Assembly (NCBI GenBank): GCA_032209605.1
Contig: JASFXZ010000014.1
Span: forward strand, 18,743,231-18,807,230
Direction of reading: 5' to 3'
Source of the DNA: Mactromeris polynyma
Taxonomy: Eukaryota; Mollusca; Bivalvia; Venerida; Mactridae
DNA length: 64,000 nucleotides
A program made the translations under genes and the position numbers. This document shows, in pieces, positions 21,514 to 34,973 of this stretch; within the stretch, counting starts at the first letter, position 1, and each line of letters opens with the position of its first letter. The notes beneath the pieces were generated by a model that ran no database searches, was not told the DNA's origin, and saw only the letters and a program-made list of their open reading frames with translations.

Positions 21514-22835
21514 AGGGCCAAACGCAACATTAAACAACGAGTTGCTAGGCAATTTGGGGTGAATATGTACTGTCTAAGACACTGGACTTATAGCCAACCT
21601 TGATCTGTGCATCCATGCATGATGTCACAACGAAAGCTTTGAGAGAATTTCTGACAAACTTAATGTGTTGCAAACACCCAACCACGACCAAAAGGAAGAA
21701 TGGCAAGGTGAAAACTTACCTGTAGGATCGTGAGATTTTTCTTATGCACTGGCAGGGCTGAGCTGAACAATTGGGTTTACAAAACCATCCAATCCACAAA
21801 TAGACTGTACATAATTGTCTCAGGGATGTGGGCTTGTGAGGTCTTTTATGTTGCACAATCTTAATCTTCAAATTGCACCGACCATCTTTTTTCAAGATAT
21901 TTCAAGTTTTGTGTTGATGAAACATAATTGAATCATGCTCTGCGGGGCTAATGGACACTCCTACATATATTGCTGTTAGGGCAAGTCAAGCTATCCAAAT
22001 TGTGTAGTGGAGACTGTGATGGTGACTACCAAAATTTTTCCTCCCATTATCCGGATTCAATGCAACTCAAAAACGAGATGGATGATGCTATTCAGCCAGT
22101 ATTGGTACGTCATATTCATGTCAATTGCAATGTGATGTTGGCTCAGGATAATATGCCTGTGATGCTGCTGGGTGCCCAAGATGTATTAGCAGCCAATTGG
22201 TTTACAAAACCATCCAATCCACAAATAGACTGTACATAATTATTGTCGTAGGGCAGTGGGTTTGTGAGCTCTTTGTCAAAACATTCCTATGGCCTGCAAA
22301 TGTACATAATTATTGTCGTAGGGCAGTGGGTTTGTGAGCTCTTTGTCAAAACATTCCTATGGCCTGCAAATGTACATAATTATTGTCGTAGGGCAGTGGG
22401 TTTGTGAGCTCTTTGTCAAAACTTTCCTATGGCCTGCAAATGTACATAATTATTGTCGTAGGGCAGTGGGTTTGTGAGCTCTTTGTCAAAACTTTCCTAT
22501 GGCCTGCAAATGTACATAATTATTGTCGTAGGGCAGTGGGTTTGTGAGCTCTTTGTCAAAACTTTCCTATGGCCTGCAAATGTACATAATTATTGTCGTA
22601 GGGCAGTGGGTTTGTGAGCTCTTTGTCAAAACTTTCCTATGGCCTGCAAATATTATTTGAATCACATTGAACATGTATGAGGAGGAATCTCTACAGGCTA
22701 ATTTGGGTGACCGTATATGTGACTTTGTCCAGTTTAGTGCAGCTATACCTCAACACTATCTTCACAGGTACATTATACCAGTGAGGGCATGATGTTGTGC
22801 CGTTACTGCGGTGAGGGAGGCATACCAAGTATAGA
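21514..22835 (+). pseudogene. Tc1/mariner transposase relic interrupted by a 70-bp array
   Basis: Fragments appear in the correct order for a Tc1 transposase. A helix-turn-helix piece RNIKQRVARQFGVN starts near 21520. Then come PVLVRHIHVNCNVMLAQDN with the second catalytic Asp at 22147 and VLAANW. After the array, LNHIEHV (22657-22677) stands for the usual LNPIEHVW carrying the third acidic residue, followed by a stop. Near 22815 a frameshifted GG-H-T-like C-terminus remains. Stops and frameshifts are scattered throughout, so it is long dead. A 78-bp segment (TTTACAAAACCATCCAATCC...) occurs both at 21776 and at 22199, inside the element. Confidence 0.75.
22231..22650 (+). repeat. Six-copy 70-bp tandem array inside the Tc1 relic
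   Basis: Units start TGTACATAATTATTGTCGTA at 22231, 22301, 22371, 22441, 22511 and 22581. They are nearly identical. The first two have ACATTCC where the last four have ACTTTCC. The unit overlaps the internal duplicate of the transposon relic, so the array was seeded there. Homogeneity implies recent expansion. Confidence 0.95.
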
Positions 22836-23821
22836 CTGAGTGAGGATGTTGCCCATGTTGATTTTGTGACTTTGTTATCAAGATCACCCAGTTTACCACT
22901 TTGGCACGTTTTAGATACTTACTAATAGTTTTATTCAAATATCTTAAAACATGAGGCAGACATTTAGAAATTAGGTTTTGCCGCTTTTGCGTATACTGAA
23001 TCCTTTCATAATTAATAGGTCATCATATGTTTTTATCTAATACATGTACCATTGTTTAGTGTGCCTGAAGAAGTATTAAATAATACACAATGTGTTGCCA
23101 ACATATTCATGTGTTATTCAGTCTTTTGACAACATTGATTCTGATTTAATCTGCTGTGTCACTCTACTCAGACCAGGTGTTGTAATATATATACACTGTT
23201 AGTACACCTTGCAAAGCCTGTTACACTGGAGTCATCTTACTGTCACACCTTTGGTCAGTAGGTCAGTTGCAAAAGGTTTGTGGAGCAAATTATGCAGTCA
23301 CACCTCAACACATAATCAAATGAAACTTGAACAGACATATGATCATCATGCAGACTGTAGTCTGTAATGGACATATTTTATCTCTGTTGGTCAAAGCATT
23401 TCACAGTTATGTGCCCTTTGACCTAGATAAATTATGCAATAGCAGTATGAAAGTATATGTGAGATTGTGGACTGAACAACTTTCCACTGTGTAGGTTTTA
23501 AATGAAACTTCATTGAAATGATCTTGACAAAGCTATATAGTATTGTGACCACATATAACATACGTAATGGGACCACAATGTTTCAAAAATAGGAATATAG
23601 CCTGAAACAATCTTACTAACTTAATGCTGTGCATATCTGAACATCCATTGCTGAGCATCAATAACACAGCTGTATTAAAAATTAAAATATGGTGTGCTTA
23701 AACTTAACAGATGGTGACTGTAGGGTCAATGACATTGCCAATTTTAACATTATGAACAATTACCTGGTCCTAATACTTGGACAGTTCTACACAATCAGAT
23801 ATTGTAAAATGCTATCAAAAT

Positions 23822-24210
23822 AAAAGAGAGAGCATAAGTAGCTGCCTGGGAATGCCACATACATAAGACAGTGCCTCCCCACACAGACCTCTGGGAAAAC
23901 GACAATCCATAAAACATAAGGCACTTTAGGAGGTTAAGGGTACATACGTTAAGGAACAGAGGCACAAGGAATGGCCTGGCAGACCATAAGGAGTAACTAG
24001 GAGAATCAAAGTAGACAGTGAAGGAGGGGGGATTAATGGATGGAAAAGATCACAAGTCAAGTCAAGACAGCTGGCAACAATAGGCCGAAACTGGGCAGGA
24101 AATAACCTGAACGTTGTATAAAGTGAATGAATTGCACAGGGGAAAGGGAAATATAACATACATTCAAAAAACAAAAAGAAATAATAACCATACAGTGAAG
24201 TAAAGACATG
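23822..24210 (-). repeat. Unclassified dispersed repeat, copy 2
   Basis: Its reverse complement follows the order of copy 1 (2470-2765): TATATTTCCCTTTCCCCTGT, GGCCTATTGTTGCCAGC, GATCTTTTCCATCCATTAA, TTTATGGATTGTCGTTTTCC, GTCTGTGTGGGGAGGCA. An additional ~100-bp block (23930-24020) is absent from copy 1. Class unknown. Confidence 0.65.
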
Positions 24211-25875
24211 AAGTATTTGTGTGGAACTGAATCTCCCCATTCTTTAGATTTGTGCTATACCAACATAATCAGTAGATCATATTCAAATTCAGCATCATTT
24301 CTGAGGACTGAACATGTAAAAATACATTTACAATGTCATTTGAATTAAACAGCAGACATAAATCTAGAATAGACTAGTAGCTTGAACAACTCAGATTATA
24401 TAACCACTCTGTCTTCCTTAAGTGAAAGGCTTCACATAATTATCTCTCCTTTTTACTGTATCTATGTATTGTGAACAAATCTCTAGGGATCATCTGGTGT
24501 GCTGTTGAAAAGACAATGTATAGGAATTGAAAATGGTAGGATCTTTATGCTCATAGCAAAAAAATACCTTAACAATTTACCTGTTGTTATTGTTTTCTTC
24601 AAAGTTCCTCTTATCGAAACCTTGAATTCCATGTGACTACAATGAACTACATATCATCTAATAATCTGCTTAGAGATTCATGGTTTCTTTGCTTGGCATC
24701 ATAAGAATGTCATATAATGCTGCTTACTAGTATATTGAAAATAAAATGGACTTGCTAGTGAAGATAAAAATTTGTACTTCCTATGACACATAACTTGCTT
24801 TAATTATAATCATGTAATTCTACATCGTTCACAGTTTAGGCTCCTCAGAGCTTTTAAAGTGACTTGCAACTTTAGTTGACTGAAGTCATTTAATTTGCCA
24901 CCATCAATATCTCAAACAGACTAAAGCGCTTCTAACTGTATTGAATTAAATGCATCCGACATCAGACTTCCAATGACAATTTAAGTCTTGTTGGTCTTCC
25001 GGCATTTTCAAATTGTCCGTAGTTGACAGATCTTTAGAAAACAATTTGTGCCTGTGATACTACTATAGCCCTAGACATATCACATACTAATTTCCATTGG
25101 CGTCTATCACAACTCCACATCAAAGTTGATGAATATCAGCAGCTTCGCCCTAATCCATGAACTCGTGATTGTGTGACCATTTCTTTTGGCCGACTACCAT
25201 TAAACACAAGGTTCTTGTTCATGTATAAATGGAACTACACCATATTTCACAGACTGACGCTAGACTCGCCATACTCGTAAAGCCTAGATGACATTAATGA
25301 TCATGTTATCCAGTCAATACATCTAGTTTTGTATTACAACTATGTATATATAATATACAATGCATGCAATAACGTTCAAATCCATATCACTTCTTTGTTG
25401 TTTTGACTTATGGGTGTGTCTTAATTCATGCTTGTACTAAATTTGAACCAAAAACTTTGAGGAAATTGGGGAAAAAAGTAGCAGTGTCTCAATAATTTCC
25501 AAACATGCTTCGCAGTTTGTTGTGTAATGTTTGTGGGTGAAATAAACCCGCATTTAGGGGAATAGGAACATGAGTCTCAGCGATGGTATGCCATATGGTA
25601 TATTGCGAGGTCTGTCTTAGAGCAAAAAGTAAAAACTCTGATTATTGTATGTTCCTTCAAAACTTCCCACATTAATTTTCTTACGTGTCGCACTCATTAT
25701 GACTGAGTGCTCTCATATAATTTCTTCATTTTATTTGCGTACCTGACTAGTGGCCCCTGTGTTAAAAATTAAAACGATTGCATAGTGAATGCTATAGCTT
25801 GTACATTGGTTACCTAGGTGTTACATTAATTAATGGGTTCTGTCACATAATCAGATTTGTCTGTTGATGATATGT

Positions 25876-26019
25876 GACTGACGTATGGCAACTTGCATGA
25901 AGCTGCATCAAGGTATGCAACTCTTGCATGTTCTCAATATAGATATGGACTGACGTATGGCAACTTGCATGAAGCTGCATCGAGGTATGCAACTTTTGCA
26001 TGTTCTCAATATAAATTTT
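25876..26019. repeat. 72-bp tandem duplication
   Basis: GACTGACGTATGGCAACTTG at 25876 recurs at 25948. The two 72-bp units differ at a few positions only (CATCAAGG/CATCGAGG, CTCTTGC/CTTTTGC). Confidence 0.9.
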
Positions 26020-26869
26020 GTCCATATCTAATAATAAATAAACTCTTTATACTCTTAATTTAATAATTGTATTTTCATATCTAGAAAAAGAATTTTGTAT
26101 AAAAGTTATGATTTATTATTGGACAACACAGATATCATAATGATCTCAAGCTGTGTAATTACTATGTCCTTTAAATTAATCTCTCTTATACGTATATAGC
26201 TTAGGCTATTATATTTATTTGTTGACAAAATGAATTTTAGCTATATTTAGTAATAACCTTTATATCAAATATAGTATCTGCAATGTATTTAGTATGACTA
26301 AATATGGCCAACATTCATAATGAGAGCATTAGGAGTTTCATGTCCTCATAATGTTGCTGAATGTGTTGGTAACTGTTACAATTAGTACATAATTCACTGT
26401 CCTCAGTATATAGGTAGCTTTACATAATACATATAAGATATTCTACTCATTGTGTTGATCATTGCACAATATGTACTCATTATACGGGAGTGATGTACTC
26501 GGTCTATATATATGCTGTTAGGGGTATAGCTGGGCCATTTTCCATATTTGAACAACTTTCTAGGGGTTGGGGGATTTGGGGCATGCCTCCCCCTCGAAAA
26601 TGTTTTAATTCTATACAGTCGCAGCTGCATTCTAAGGCATAAACTAAAGTACAAAGTTAAGCTGTTTTTGTTATGCTGAAAGCTCACCTCCTTACTCTCC
26701 AATTGTTGGCCATATTTTTCATTTTTCCAGCTGATGTTACGCATGTGCATATCATTAGCTACGCCTCTGTATTTCTTCGTATTTCAGTCACTTTACTCAG
26801 TATATGTCTTTCTGTCTGTCTATGAGTTGCAGTATTTGGTGTGATAGATCAATCTGCACATTATATGAG

Positions 26870-29850
26870 AAATATATGAGTGTGAGAAAGGTCAGGAAAT
26901 CACTGGTGTTAGTAGACACGAGCATGTGAAGGGTCACAAAATCACTATTGTAAGTACATGTATAAACAAGTAAGAAAATAGTCACAAATACACTGTTATT
27001 AGCAAAAGAAAGGTCACCAAATCACTTTTAATAGTTTGCAGAAGTGTTTGAAAGGTCAAAAAATCACTGATAGTATAAACAAGCATTAGAAAGGTCAAAG
27101 AACTAAGGGTGTGAAAGGTCAATACGTTACTACTGTAAATAAAGTATGAGAAAATACTCAAATTACTGTAATTAGTAGACACCAATGTGATTATGAACAT
27201 CAGAAAATTGCATTTGTAAGGAAACAACAGTGTGAGCATGAGAAAGGTCAAGAAATTGCTGCAGTTAGTACATACAAGAGGGAGAAAGCTCAATGAATGG
27301 CTGTTGTTAGTACATACAAGAGTAAGGGAGGTCAAGGAATTGCTGTTGTTAGTAAATACAAGAGGGTGAAAGGTCAAGGAATTGCTGTTGTTAGTAAATA
27401 CAAGAGGGTGAAAGGTCAATGAATTGCAGTTGTTAGTACATACAAGAGGGTGAAAGGTCAAGGAATTGCTGTTTATAGTACATACAAGAGTAAGGGATGT
27501 CAAGGAATTGCTGTTGTTAGAACATACAAGAGGGTGAAAGGTCAATGAATTGCTGTTTATAGTACATACAAGAGTAAGGGATGTCAAGGAATTGCTGTTG
27601 TTACAAATGTAGTACATACAAGAGGGTGAAAGGTCAAGATATTGCTGTTGTTAGTACATACAAGAGGGAGAAATGTCAATGAATGGCTGTTTATAGTACA
27701 TACAAGAGTAAGGGATGTCAAGGAATTGCAGTTGTTAGTACATACAAGAGGGAGAAAGGTCAAGGAATTGCTGTTGTTAGTACAGACAAGAGTAAGGGAG
27801 GTCAAGGAATTGCTGTTGTTAGTACATAGAAGAGGGTGAAAGGTCAAGGAATTGCTGTTGTTAGTACATACAAGAGGGAGAAAGGTCAATGAATGGCTGT
27901 TTATAGTACATACAAGAGTAAGGGAGGTCAAGGAATGGCTGTTGTTAGTTCATACAAGAGGGTGAAAGGTCAAGGAATTGCTGTTGTTAGTACATTCAAG
28001 AGGGAGAAAGGTAAATGAATGGCTGTTGTAAGTCCATACAAGAGGGAGAAAGGTCAAGGAATGACTGTTGTTAGTACATACAAGAGGGAGAAATGTCAAT
28101 CAATTGCTGTTGTTAGTAAATACAAGAGGGAGAAATGTCAATCAATTGCTGTTGTTAGTACATACAAGAGGGAGAAATGTCAATCAATTGCTGTTGTTAG
28201 TACATACATGAGGGAGAAAGGTCAATGAATTGCTGTTGGTAGTACATACATGAGGGAGAAAGGTCAATCAATTGCTGTTGTTAGTACATACAAGAGGGAG
28301 AAAGGTCAATGAATGGCTGTTTATAGTACATACAAGAGTAAGGGAGGTCAAGGAATGGCTGTTGTTAGTACATACAAGAGGGTGAAAGGTCAAGGAATTG
28401 CTGTTGTTAGTACATACAAGAGGGAGAAAGGTAAATGAATGGCTGTTGTAAGTACATACAAGAGGGAGAAAGGTCAAGGAATGACTGTTGTTAGTACATA
28501 CAAGAGGGAAAAAGGTCAATCAATTGCTGTTGTTAGTACATACAAGAGGGAGAAAAGTCAAGGAATGACTGTTGTTAGTACATACAAGAGGGAGAAAGGT
28601 CAATGAATTGCAGTTGTTAGTACATACAAGAGGGAGAAAGGTCAATGAATTGCTGTTGTTAGTACATACAAGAGGGAGAAAGGTCAAGGAATTGCTGTTG
28701 GTAGTACATACAAGAGGGTGAAAGGTCAATGAATGGCTGTTTATAGTACAAACAAGAGTAAGGGAGGTCAAGGAATTGCTGCAGTTAGTACATACAAGAG
28801 GGAGAAAGGTCAATGGATTGCTGTTTATAGTACATACAAGAGGGAGAAAGGTCAATGAATTGCTGTTTATAGTACATACAAGAGGGTGAAAGGTCAATGA
28901 ATGGCTGTTTATAGTACATACAAGAGTAAGGGAGGTCAATGAATTGCTGCAGTTAGTACATACAAGAGGGAGAAAGGTCAATGAATTGCTGTTGTAAGTA
29001 CATACAAGAGTAAGGGATGTCAAGGAATTGCAGTTGTTAGTACATACAAGAGGGTGAAAGGTCAATGAATTGCTGCTGTTAGTACATACAAGAGGGAGAA
29101 AGGTCAATGAATGGCTGTTTATAGTACATACAAGAGTAAGGGAGGTCAATGAATTGCTGCAGTTAGTACATACAGGAGGGAGAAAGGTCAATGAATTGCT
29201 GTTGTAAGTACATACAAGAGTAAGGGATGTCAAGGAATTGCAGTTGTTAGTACTTACAAGAGGGTGAAAGGTCAATGAATTGCTGCTGTTAGTACATACA
29301 AGAGGGAGAAAGGTCAATGAATGGCTGTTTATAGTACATACAAGAGGGAGAAAGGCCAATGAATGGCTGTTGGTAGTACATACAAGAGGGAGAAAGGTCA
29401 AGGAATTGCTGTTGTAAGTACATACAAGAGGGAGAAAGGTCAAGGAATGGCTGTTGTAAGTACATACAAGAGGGAGAAAGGTCAAGGAATGATTGTTGGT
29501 AGTACATACATGAGGGAGAAAGGTCAAGGAATGGCTGTTGTAAGTACATACAAGAGGGAGAAAGGTTAAGGAATGATTGTTGGTAGTACATACAAGAGGG
29601 AGAAAGGTCAAGCAATGGCTGTTGTAAGTACATACAAGAGGGAGAAAGGTTAAGGAATGGCTGTTGGTAGTACATACAAGAGGGAGAAAGGTCAAGGAAT
29701 GGCTGTTGGTAGTACATACAAGAGGGAGAAAGGTCAATGAATGGCTGCAGTTAGTACATACAAGAGGGAGAAGGTCAATGAATAGCTGTTTGTAGTACAT
29801 ACAAGAGGGATAAAGGTCAAGGAACCATGATTGTTAGTAAAATGGAGCTA
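26870..29850 (+). repeat. ~3-kb minisatellite, 42-bp unit (~70 units)
   Basis: The unit is AGTACATACAAGAGGGAGAA, AGGTCAATGAATTGCTGTTG, TT (42 bp). About 60 clear units run from ~27240 to 29836, and increasingly diverged units extend left to ~26870 (for example AGTAGACACGAGCATGTGAA). Because 42 is divisible by three and the unit lacks stops in several frames, ORFs up to 426 codons appear on the minus strand (14-residue VCTNNSNSLTFLPL repeats). I do not regard these as genes. Higher-order copies exist: 27901-27960 and 28321-28380 match at a 420-bp offset, and 28921 and 29131 at a 210-bp offset. Confidence 0.95.
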
Positions 29851-32216
29851 GACAGAGGAGCATGTGGAAGTCAAGAAATCTTTGATGTAAAAAGATTCAC
29901 CAATGATTGTCCATTATGCTTTCTGTCAGCCTCTGTAATGTTTAAGTTTATTGTCTTCTAGGTTTGTCTGTTATATGAATACTTGGTCATGATGCATGAT
30001 GTAACATAATCTGTTAGCTGCATTATTAATGTTTTTGTTCATAATATCTGATATTGAACATATGTGTATCTTGTTGCTATAAGTTTGTGTTTGTCATTTC
30101 AGAGAAATGGTTACCATGGGAATTCTAGAAGTAACAGAAGATATGTGATATAAATACCAGCATTATGGGAAATGGTATTTTATTATGTTTCATTTACTTT
30201 TAATTTTTGTCTCAATTTGTATAATTTTGCTCTATTTTGACTTATTGACACAACTTACTTTTCTTAATATAATAAATACTGCAGGCTTGTCACAAACTGT
30301 TATCCAGTGGACATGAGTCATAAATACTGCAGGGTTATCTATTAAAAAGTAAAATGTCAGGGGCATAATTGTGCTAAATGTCCCTTAGTTTAGTTTGGTA
30401 CATTTCAGCTTAAAATGTCTACTTCTGCCTCTGGTACTGTAGATACTAAGGTATTTTATTTTTGACCTGTTGTATTTAAAGGTCTTTACTGTATATTGAT
30501 GCAGCATTTTCAAAGACTTGTTCCAAAGTATGCGACATGCACTGCTCCTTAAGGAATAGACAAAGAGTCACCAAACTTTACACAAATGCTTATTGGGATG
30601 GAATGTTGTGCTCTTGGGTTCTAGTTTTTATATTGGAACTGTAATGTGAGAGTTATGTCCCTTGTCAAAATAGGGGTGTTCCATATGATGATTTTTCAGC
30701 AGTGTATTATATAGTGTATTGTGTAAAAATCAGCATTAATAGTATGTATATGCTATGTTGGCACATGGCCTTGTTAAACTGAACATGATTTTATATGATC
30801 ATACCAATGGTACTCATGGCCACATTATTGTTATTGCAATCAGTGGTGCAAATAGGCCCAAATTTGTATAGACATTAACATTTGTATAATCACTCAGTAG
30901 GAGCAAAGTTGCTCTTGCTTTGTGACAAAGGTGGAAAGTGCCCTTAAATCTTACACCGCATGTTATATGACCGTTGTATTAATTATTTAATGATTTTCAA
31001 TTTTACAAGGCTTTGATGACTTCCATTACTGAAGTCAGTAAATCTACCATGTTCAAATATAGCTGAAACTCTTATCTTCCTCATTAAGTTTATTGATTCT
31101 CATTGTCACGCAAGTGCTGTACACATCCTATCTAAGGACCTGAGCGTTGCGCTTTTAATGAATCCGATACCTACAAGTTATATTATGTTTGCAAAATTGA
31201 ACACTTAATTTGTGTCCATAGGACATGGATGCCACTGAGCTATTGAGAATTATTTGATGAAGTATTGTAAATCAGGGTAGATTTTACCATCATTGTGACA
31301 TGTGATTACTACAACACATCAAGGCTTTCCTCATGAAAACTCAATAGTTTTTTTCTATTTGCATGGTGGTGAACATGTAAATTATCTAATAATTTGAAAA
31401 TACATGTAGTACTTTTATTATAAAAAGCATAGTCTGAATTTTTCTTTGTAAAATCAAGGTGAAGATTACGACTAATTTATGACTCACAGGGTCGCAATCT
31501 AATCTAATCTGAACTGTGACAAGTATGGTCAAAACAATGGAATCAGAGAATGAGTATTAACATGCACAAAATTCCTTTTTCTTTTATAACGTCATGCAAC
31601 ATTGTCATTATGTTTATTTATACTGCTTAAATTATCTTCAATCCTAGTTCTGTACAAAAAATATATGTTTCACCCAGTTTGTTCTCAGAGTACATTGGAT
31701 TAGTGTCTTTCCAACATAACTCTCCTGGAGGTGATCATGTGAGGTCTTATCCAGTGACACTATATCAAATGGTGAAGTCAATCAGCTGTCATCATTAGAC
31801 ACTAAGTGCACTAGTTTACCAGGAAGTGGACGCCAGAGAGATTTAAATAACCATTAATGCTTTCATAAAGATGGGACTTAAATGGTCTTAACTGTAATGC
31901 TCCACATATCATGTACCAATTCCATCCTAACTAGCAGACTTCTGATCTTCATACTATAAAATACTGCGCTCTGTTGCCGTAAACTAGCCTGACAACATCT
32001 GTTTTATATTGCTGAGGCAATTGCTGTAAAATAATTCTTGACTTGATATGGACATCAGGTGTTCCTTGTCTTTTCCTCTTGAATTTGTTAGATTCCTGCA
32101 ACATTAGGTTGACATCGTAGTGTGATACAATCTTTCTCGCCGATTGAGTTTCTTATAAGCTTTTAAATTATCTAGGTCACTGTTACTAAGAGCTTATGTT
32201 AAGCTTTTAAGAAACT

Positions 32217-32331
32217 AAGCATGCTGAGCAGGAACATGGAGACCATATGTATTAACACAGATTGATTGACACTAAGCATGCTGAGCAGGAACATGGAGAC
32301 CATATGTATTAACACAGATTGATTGATTGAT
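32217..32331. repeat. 57-bp tandem duplication
   Basis: AAGCATGCTGAGCAGGAACA at 32217 recurs at 32274. The following GGAGACCATATGTATTAACA and CAGATTGATTGA are conserved in both copies. Confidence 0.9.
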
Positions 32332-32381
32332 AATGACATTGTTGTAAGCACTTTATGATTAAGTATTGCTGAATGTTTTAA

Positions 32382-32484
32382 TGCAGACAAACCTGTACAG
32401 GAAGGCAGCGGTAATTTTCCTCAACGCAAGTACACCACTTTATGGTCATCTTTAGGGTGGTCTATGTAGACAGGTTTGACTGTA
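32382..32484. mobile_element. ~100-bp MITE remnant with ACAAACCTGT ends
   Basis: TGCAGACAAACCTGTACAGG on the left pairs imperfectly with the reverse complement of the right end, TACAGTCAAACCTGTCTACA. The right end fits a widespread Tc1/mariner-type terminus (TACAGTCAAACCTGTCTA). The ~60-bp interior is unremarkable. Confidence 0.5.
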
Positions 32485-32699
32485 AGTTTTTATTGCACAT
32501 GAGTGACTCTATGTTATCTCCACAACGTGGAACAACAACCCTGCGTTCAGCTACGTTACAAAACTGTTTTGCTTTGTATCGCATCCACTACACATGGGGG
32601 ATCAAATTGCAAATTTTACCCACAAACACCTTTACTGAACACAGGGCTGGTTTGGTTAATGTTTATGTATTTAAGTATGGCTTTCTTTTTTTTCTTTAT

Positions 32700-32822
32700 C
32701 ATGCCCTCGTTAACTCGGTTGGTAGACCACATAAGCAGGGTTACCTGGGAAGGCAGGATATGACCTTCTATGACATTTGGCTATGGTGTTTTGTCCTCAA
32801 CCTCTGATTCATGTATATGCAA
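32700..32822 (+). mobile_element. SINE, third family, copy 1
   Basis: The head GCCCTCGTTAACTCGGTTGG, then TAGACC, is tRNA-like. The tail (ATATGACCTTCTATGACATT, then TTTTGTCCTCAACCTCTGATT) matches the sequence at 47240-47300. Two copies in the same orientation support a dispersed family. Confidence 0.5.
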
Positions 32823-34973
32823 TGTACATGTATAATTGGAATAATGTTGAACAAAGATGTCAAAGCCAATAAAAAGAAGCCAAAAACAAAAGCAGCATAT
32901 GTATTAACATGAATTTTTACAGATTGCGGACCAGAAGCATGGGCTCAGTAATTTCTTATTTGACACATTTGTGTCTAAGGCCTAAAAATGGTTTGTTTCT
33001 GGTTATCCTAGAGACCTTCATCGTATTCCTCAGACCCAAATCTTTTCAATCATCATACTATAGAAAAGTATGTTAAGCAGCTTCATCCGAATTATTGCCA
33101 TTATCAAAAAAAAGATGCAAACTTTGTCCAAAACATAAAATATACCAATGAAATCAAGTGGGAAATTATAATACAAGCTGTATCAACATGTTTTTAACTT
33201 ATTTATGGCCTAAGCTGTAATGAGTGCTCAGAAATTCTGGTACTCACGATCACTGCCCAGTGATGTTCGAGTACATATACGTTCCTCTGTAATAATCCCT
33301 GGATTGTGATTTTGATATGAAATAGATAAAAATGGAAATTTAAAGACAAAAAAATAGTTTGATAATTCAAATTATGCCAAAACTGTTACCATAGAAAATT
33401 AAATAAAAGGTAATGAAAGTACCTGTCTTAACAGTAAGTGCTATAATATTTGTCTGCAACCTTGAAAACAGTCGAGATGGCAAAGTCGTTTATTTTAAAG
33501 TATATCAATATTCATCTTTGGATTGAAATGGATCATGGTTCAACAAATCCTGTGTTACCCTGATAAGCAAATCGGATCTAAACATTCCACAGCCTTTTAG
33601 CTAACAGTGTCTGCCTCGGAAATTTTTGACCAGAAACAAACACCTGTATTTTTGGCCTGAACCATTATTACTGTTGCATTTAATTGCGAAATTGTCAGTC
33701 TGTGTGGGCTAACATGCCCTTGATTTGTCCAAAATTGATATGTTTTGTGGTTTTAGTATTAAGGTTTGTTCAAAAATTGTCTGTTACCAAGGCAACATTG
33801 ACAGTTGATGCATGGTCAGGAGTTTCATGTAACCACTATCAATGGTAATTGTTACTAATTAATCTCTGTTTGATGCATTGTACTTGCTAGTCACTGGTAC
33901 TCATCATGAACAATCAACAGTACATTCGTATTATAAAGGTAAAACGAAGGGTGTTAGCTGTCAAAAGGAACATATTTAACAAGAAATATCTTTGAAAAAG
34001 ATGGTCGGCGCAACTTGAAGTATGCAAATTTGTTGCCATCTGAAGGTTAAAATTTGTTGTACATGTACAACATAAAAATTGCCTAAATGTTACGACTGCC
34101 GGTCATTCAATTACGCTACACTACAGAAACACTAATACCTGTAAGGGGAGATCACTGCATAAGAGACTGGAAAAAAATAACTCTGTAGTGTGATTAGTCA
34201 TAGACACAGTATAGTCTGTTTCAATATAGTGTTCATTTGACGTTAAAGACAGCCATGGTAGATATTAGACATCGGCATCATCCAGGGAGCAGCTAACAGT
34301 TCAAAACACAACAGAGGTCCAATGAAATCAACACCATTTACTACTTTATAATACTTGTCTCACTGCCAGTGGGCCCTAAAACAATTCAATCCAACTTACA
34401 CAATGTTTCCTTGTGATTGTATCTTGTCACTAGAAAGCCTGTGCATTATTATAATTACTGTAGTAGCTAGGGATTTCAATCAACTGAACGAGATATCTTT
34501 TAAATTTCTGTTTTGACAATAAAAATATCATGAGACTGATATGTCTCATGGTTTGCGCCAGGAATCTTGCCTCATGGATGGGTATTTAAACACTTTCAAT
34601 TTGGTCACCGTATGTGAGAAAGTGGTTTTCTTTTACTCTTGACTTGTATTTCAGGGCATTATTAAACTTGACTTTGGTGTAACTGTGACTGAAATGATTG
34701 TGCCATTCCTTAAAATTTCTGTAAAAATTAAAAAAACAATACAGAAAAAATCTTAATAGAGGACAAATTGATTTATCTTGCTGATTTCATGGATTAATCA
34801 TTAAGCTAAAATTTGGAAATCATTTTCTTAATTTCTCTAAAAGTTACGATAGTCCTAAGAGACTAACGATAGTCCTAAGAGACTATAATTAATTGTTGTA
34901 ATCTGGGAGTAGATCTCACTTGAGGCTTAAATGTTTTATGTTATTGATGAAATTCTCTCGTGCACTTACTTAC

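Larger units (their letters stand above)
22836..26869. other. No supported gene; contains one dispersed repeat and one duplication
   Basis: AT-rich interval without recognisable coding sequence. Listed separately: the inverted dispersed repeat at 23822 and a 72-bp duplication at 25876. Confidence 0.4.
29851..34973. other. No supported gene
   Basis: Mostly unique AT-rich DNA. A segment at 30540-30670 (CACCAAACTTTACACAAATG ... GAGTTATGTCCCTTG) looks like a fragment of a common repeat but is not repeated in this window. A 20-bp direct duplication (ACGATAGTCCTAAGAGACTA) lies at about 34846-34885. The small elements at 32.2-32.8 kb are listed separately. Confidence 0.35.

Noticed and set aside
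28520..29800. 426-codon open frame on the minus strand (14-residue repeats)
   Set aside because: It lies entirely within the 42-bp minisatellite. The unit length is divisible by three and other frames on both strands are open as well. There is no non-repeat coding flank.
26870..29850. CRISPR array
   Set aside because: Units are contiguous and of one sequence family, with no unique spacers, and the genome is eukaryotic.
32442..32807. 121-codon frame, plus strand
   Set aside because: It overlaps a MITE end and a SINE, so the frame is chance.
33251..33302. 52-nt exon continuing the 35-kb candidate (minus)
   Set aside because: Acceptor and GTGAGT donor are present and the join is in frame, but a TGA falls before the donor. 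Too weak to call.
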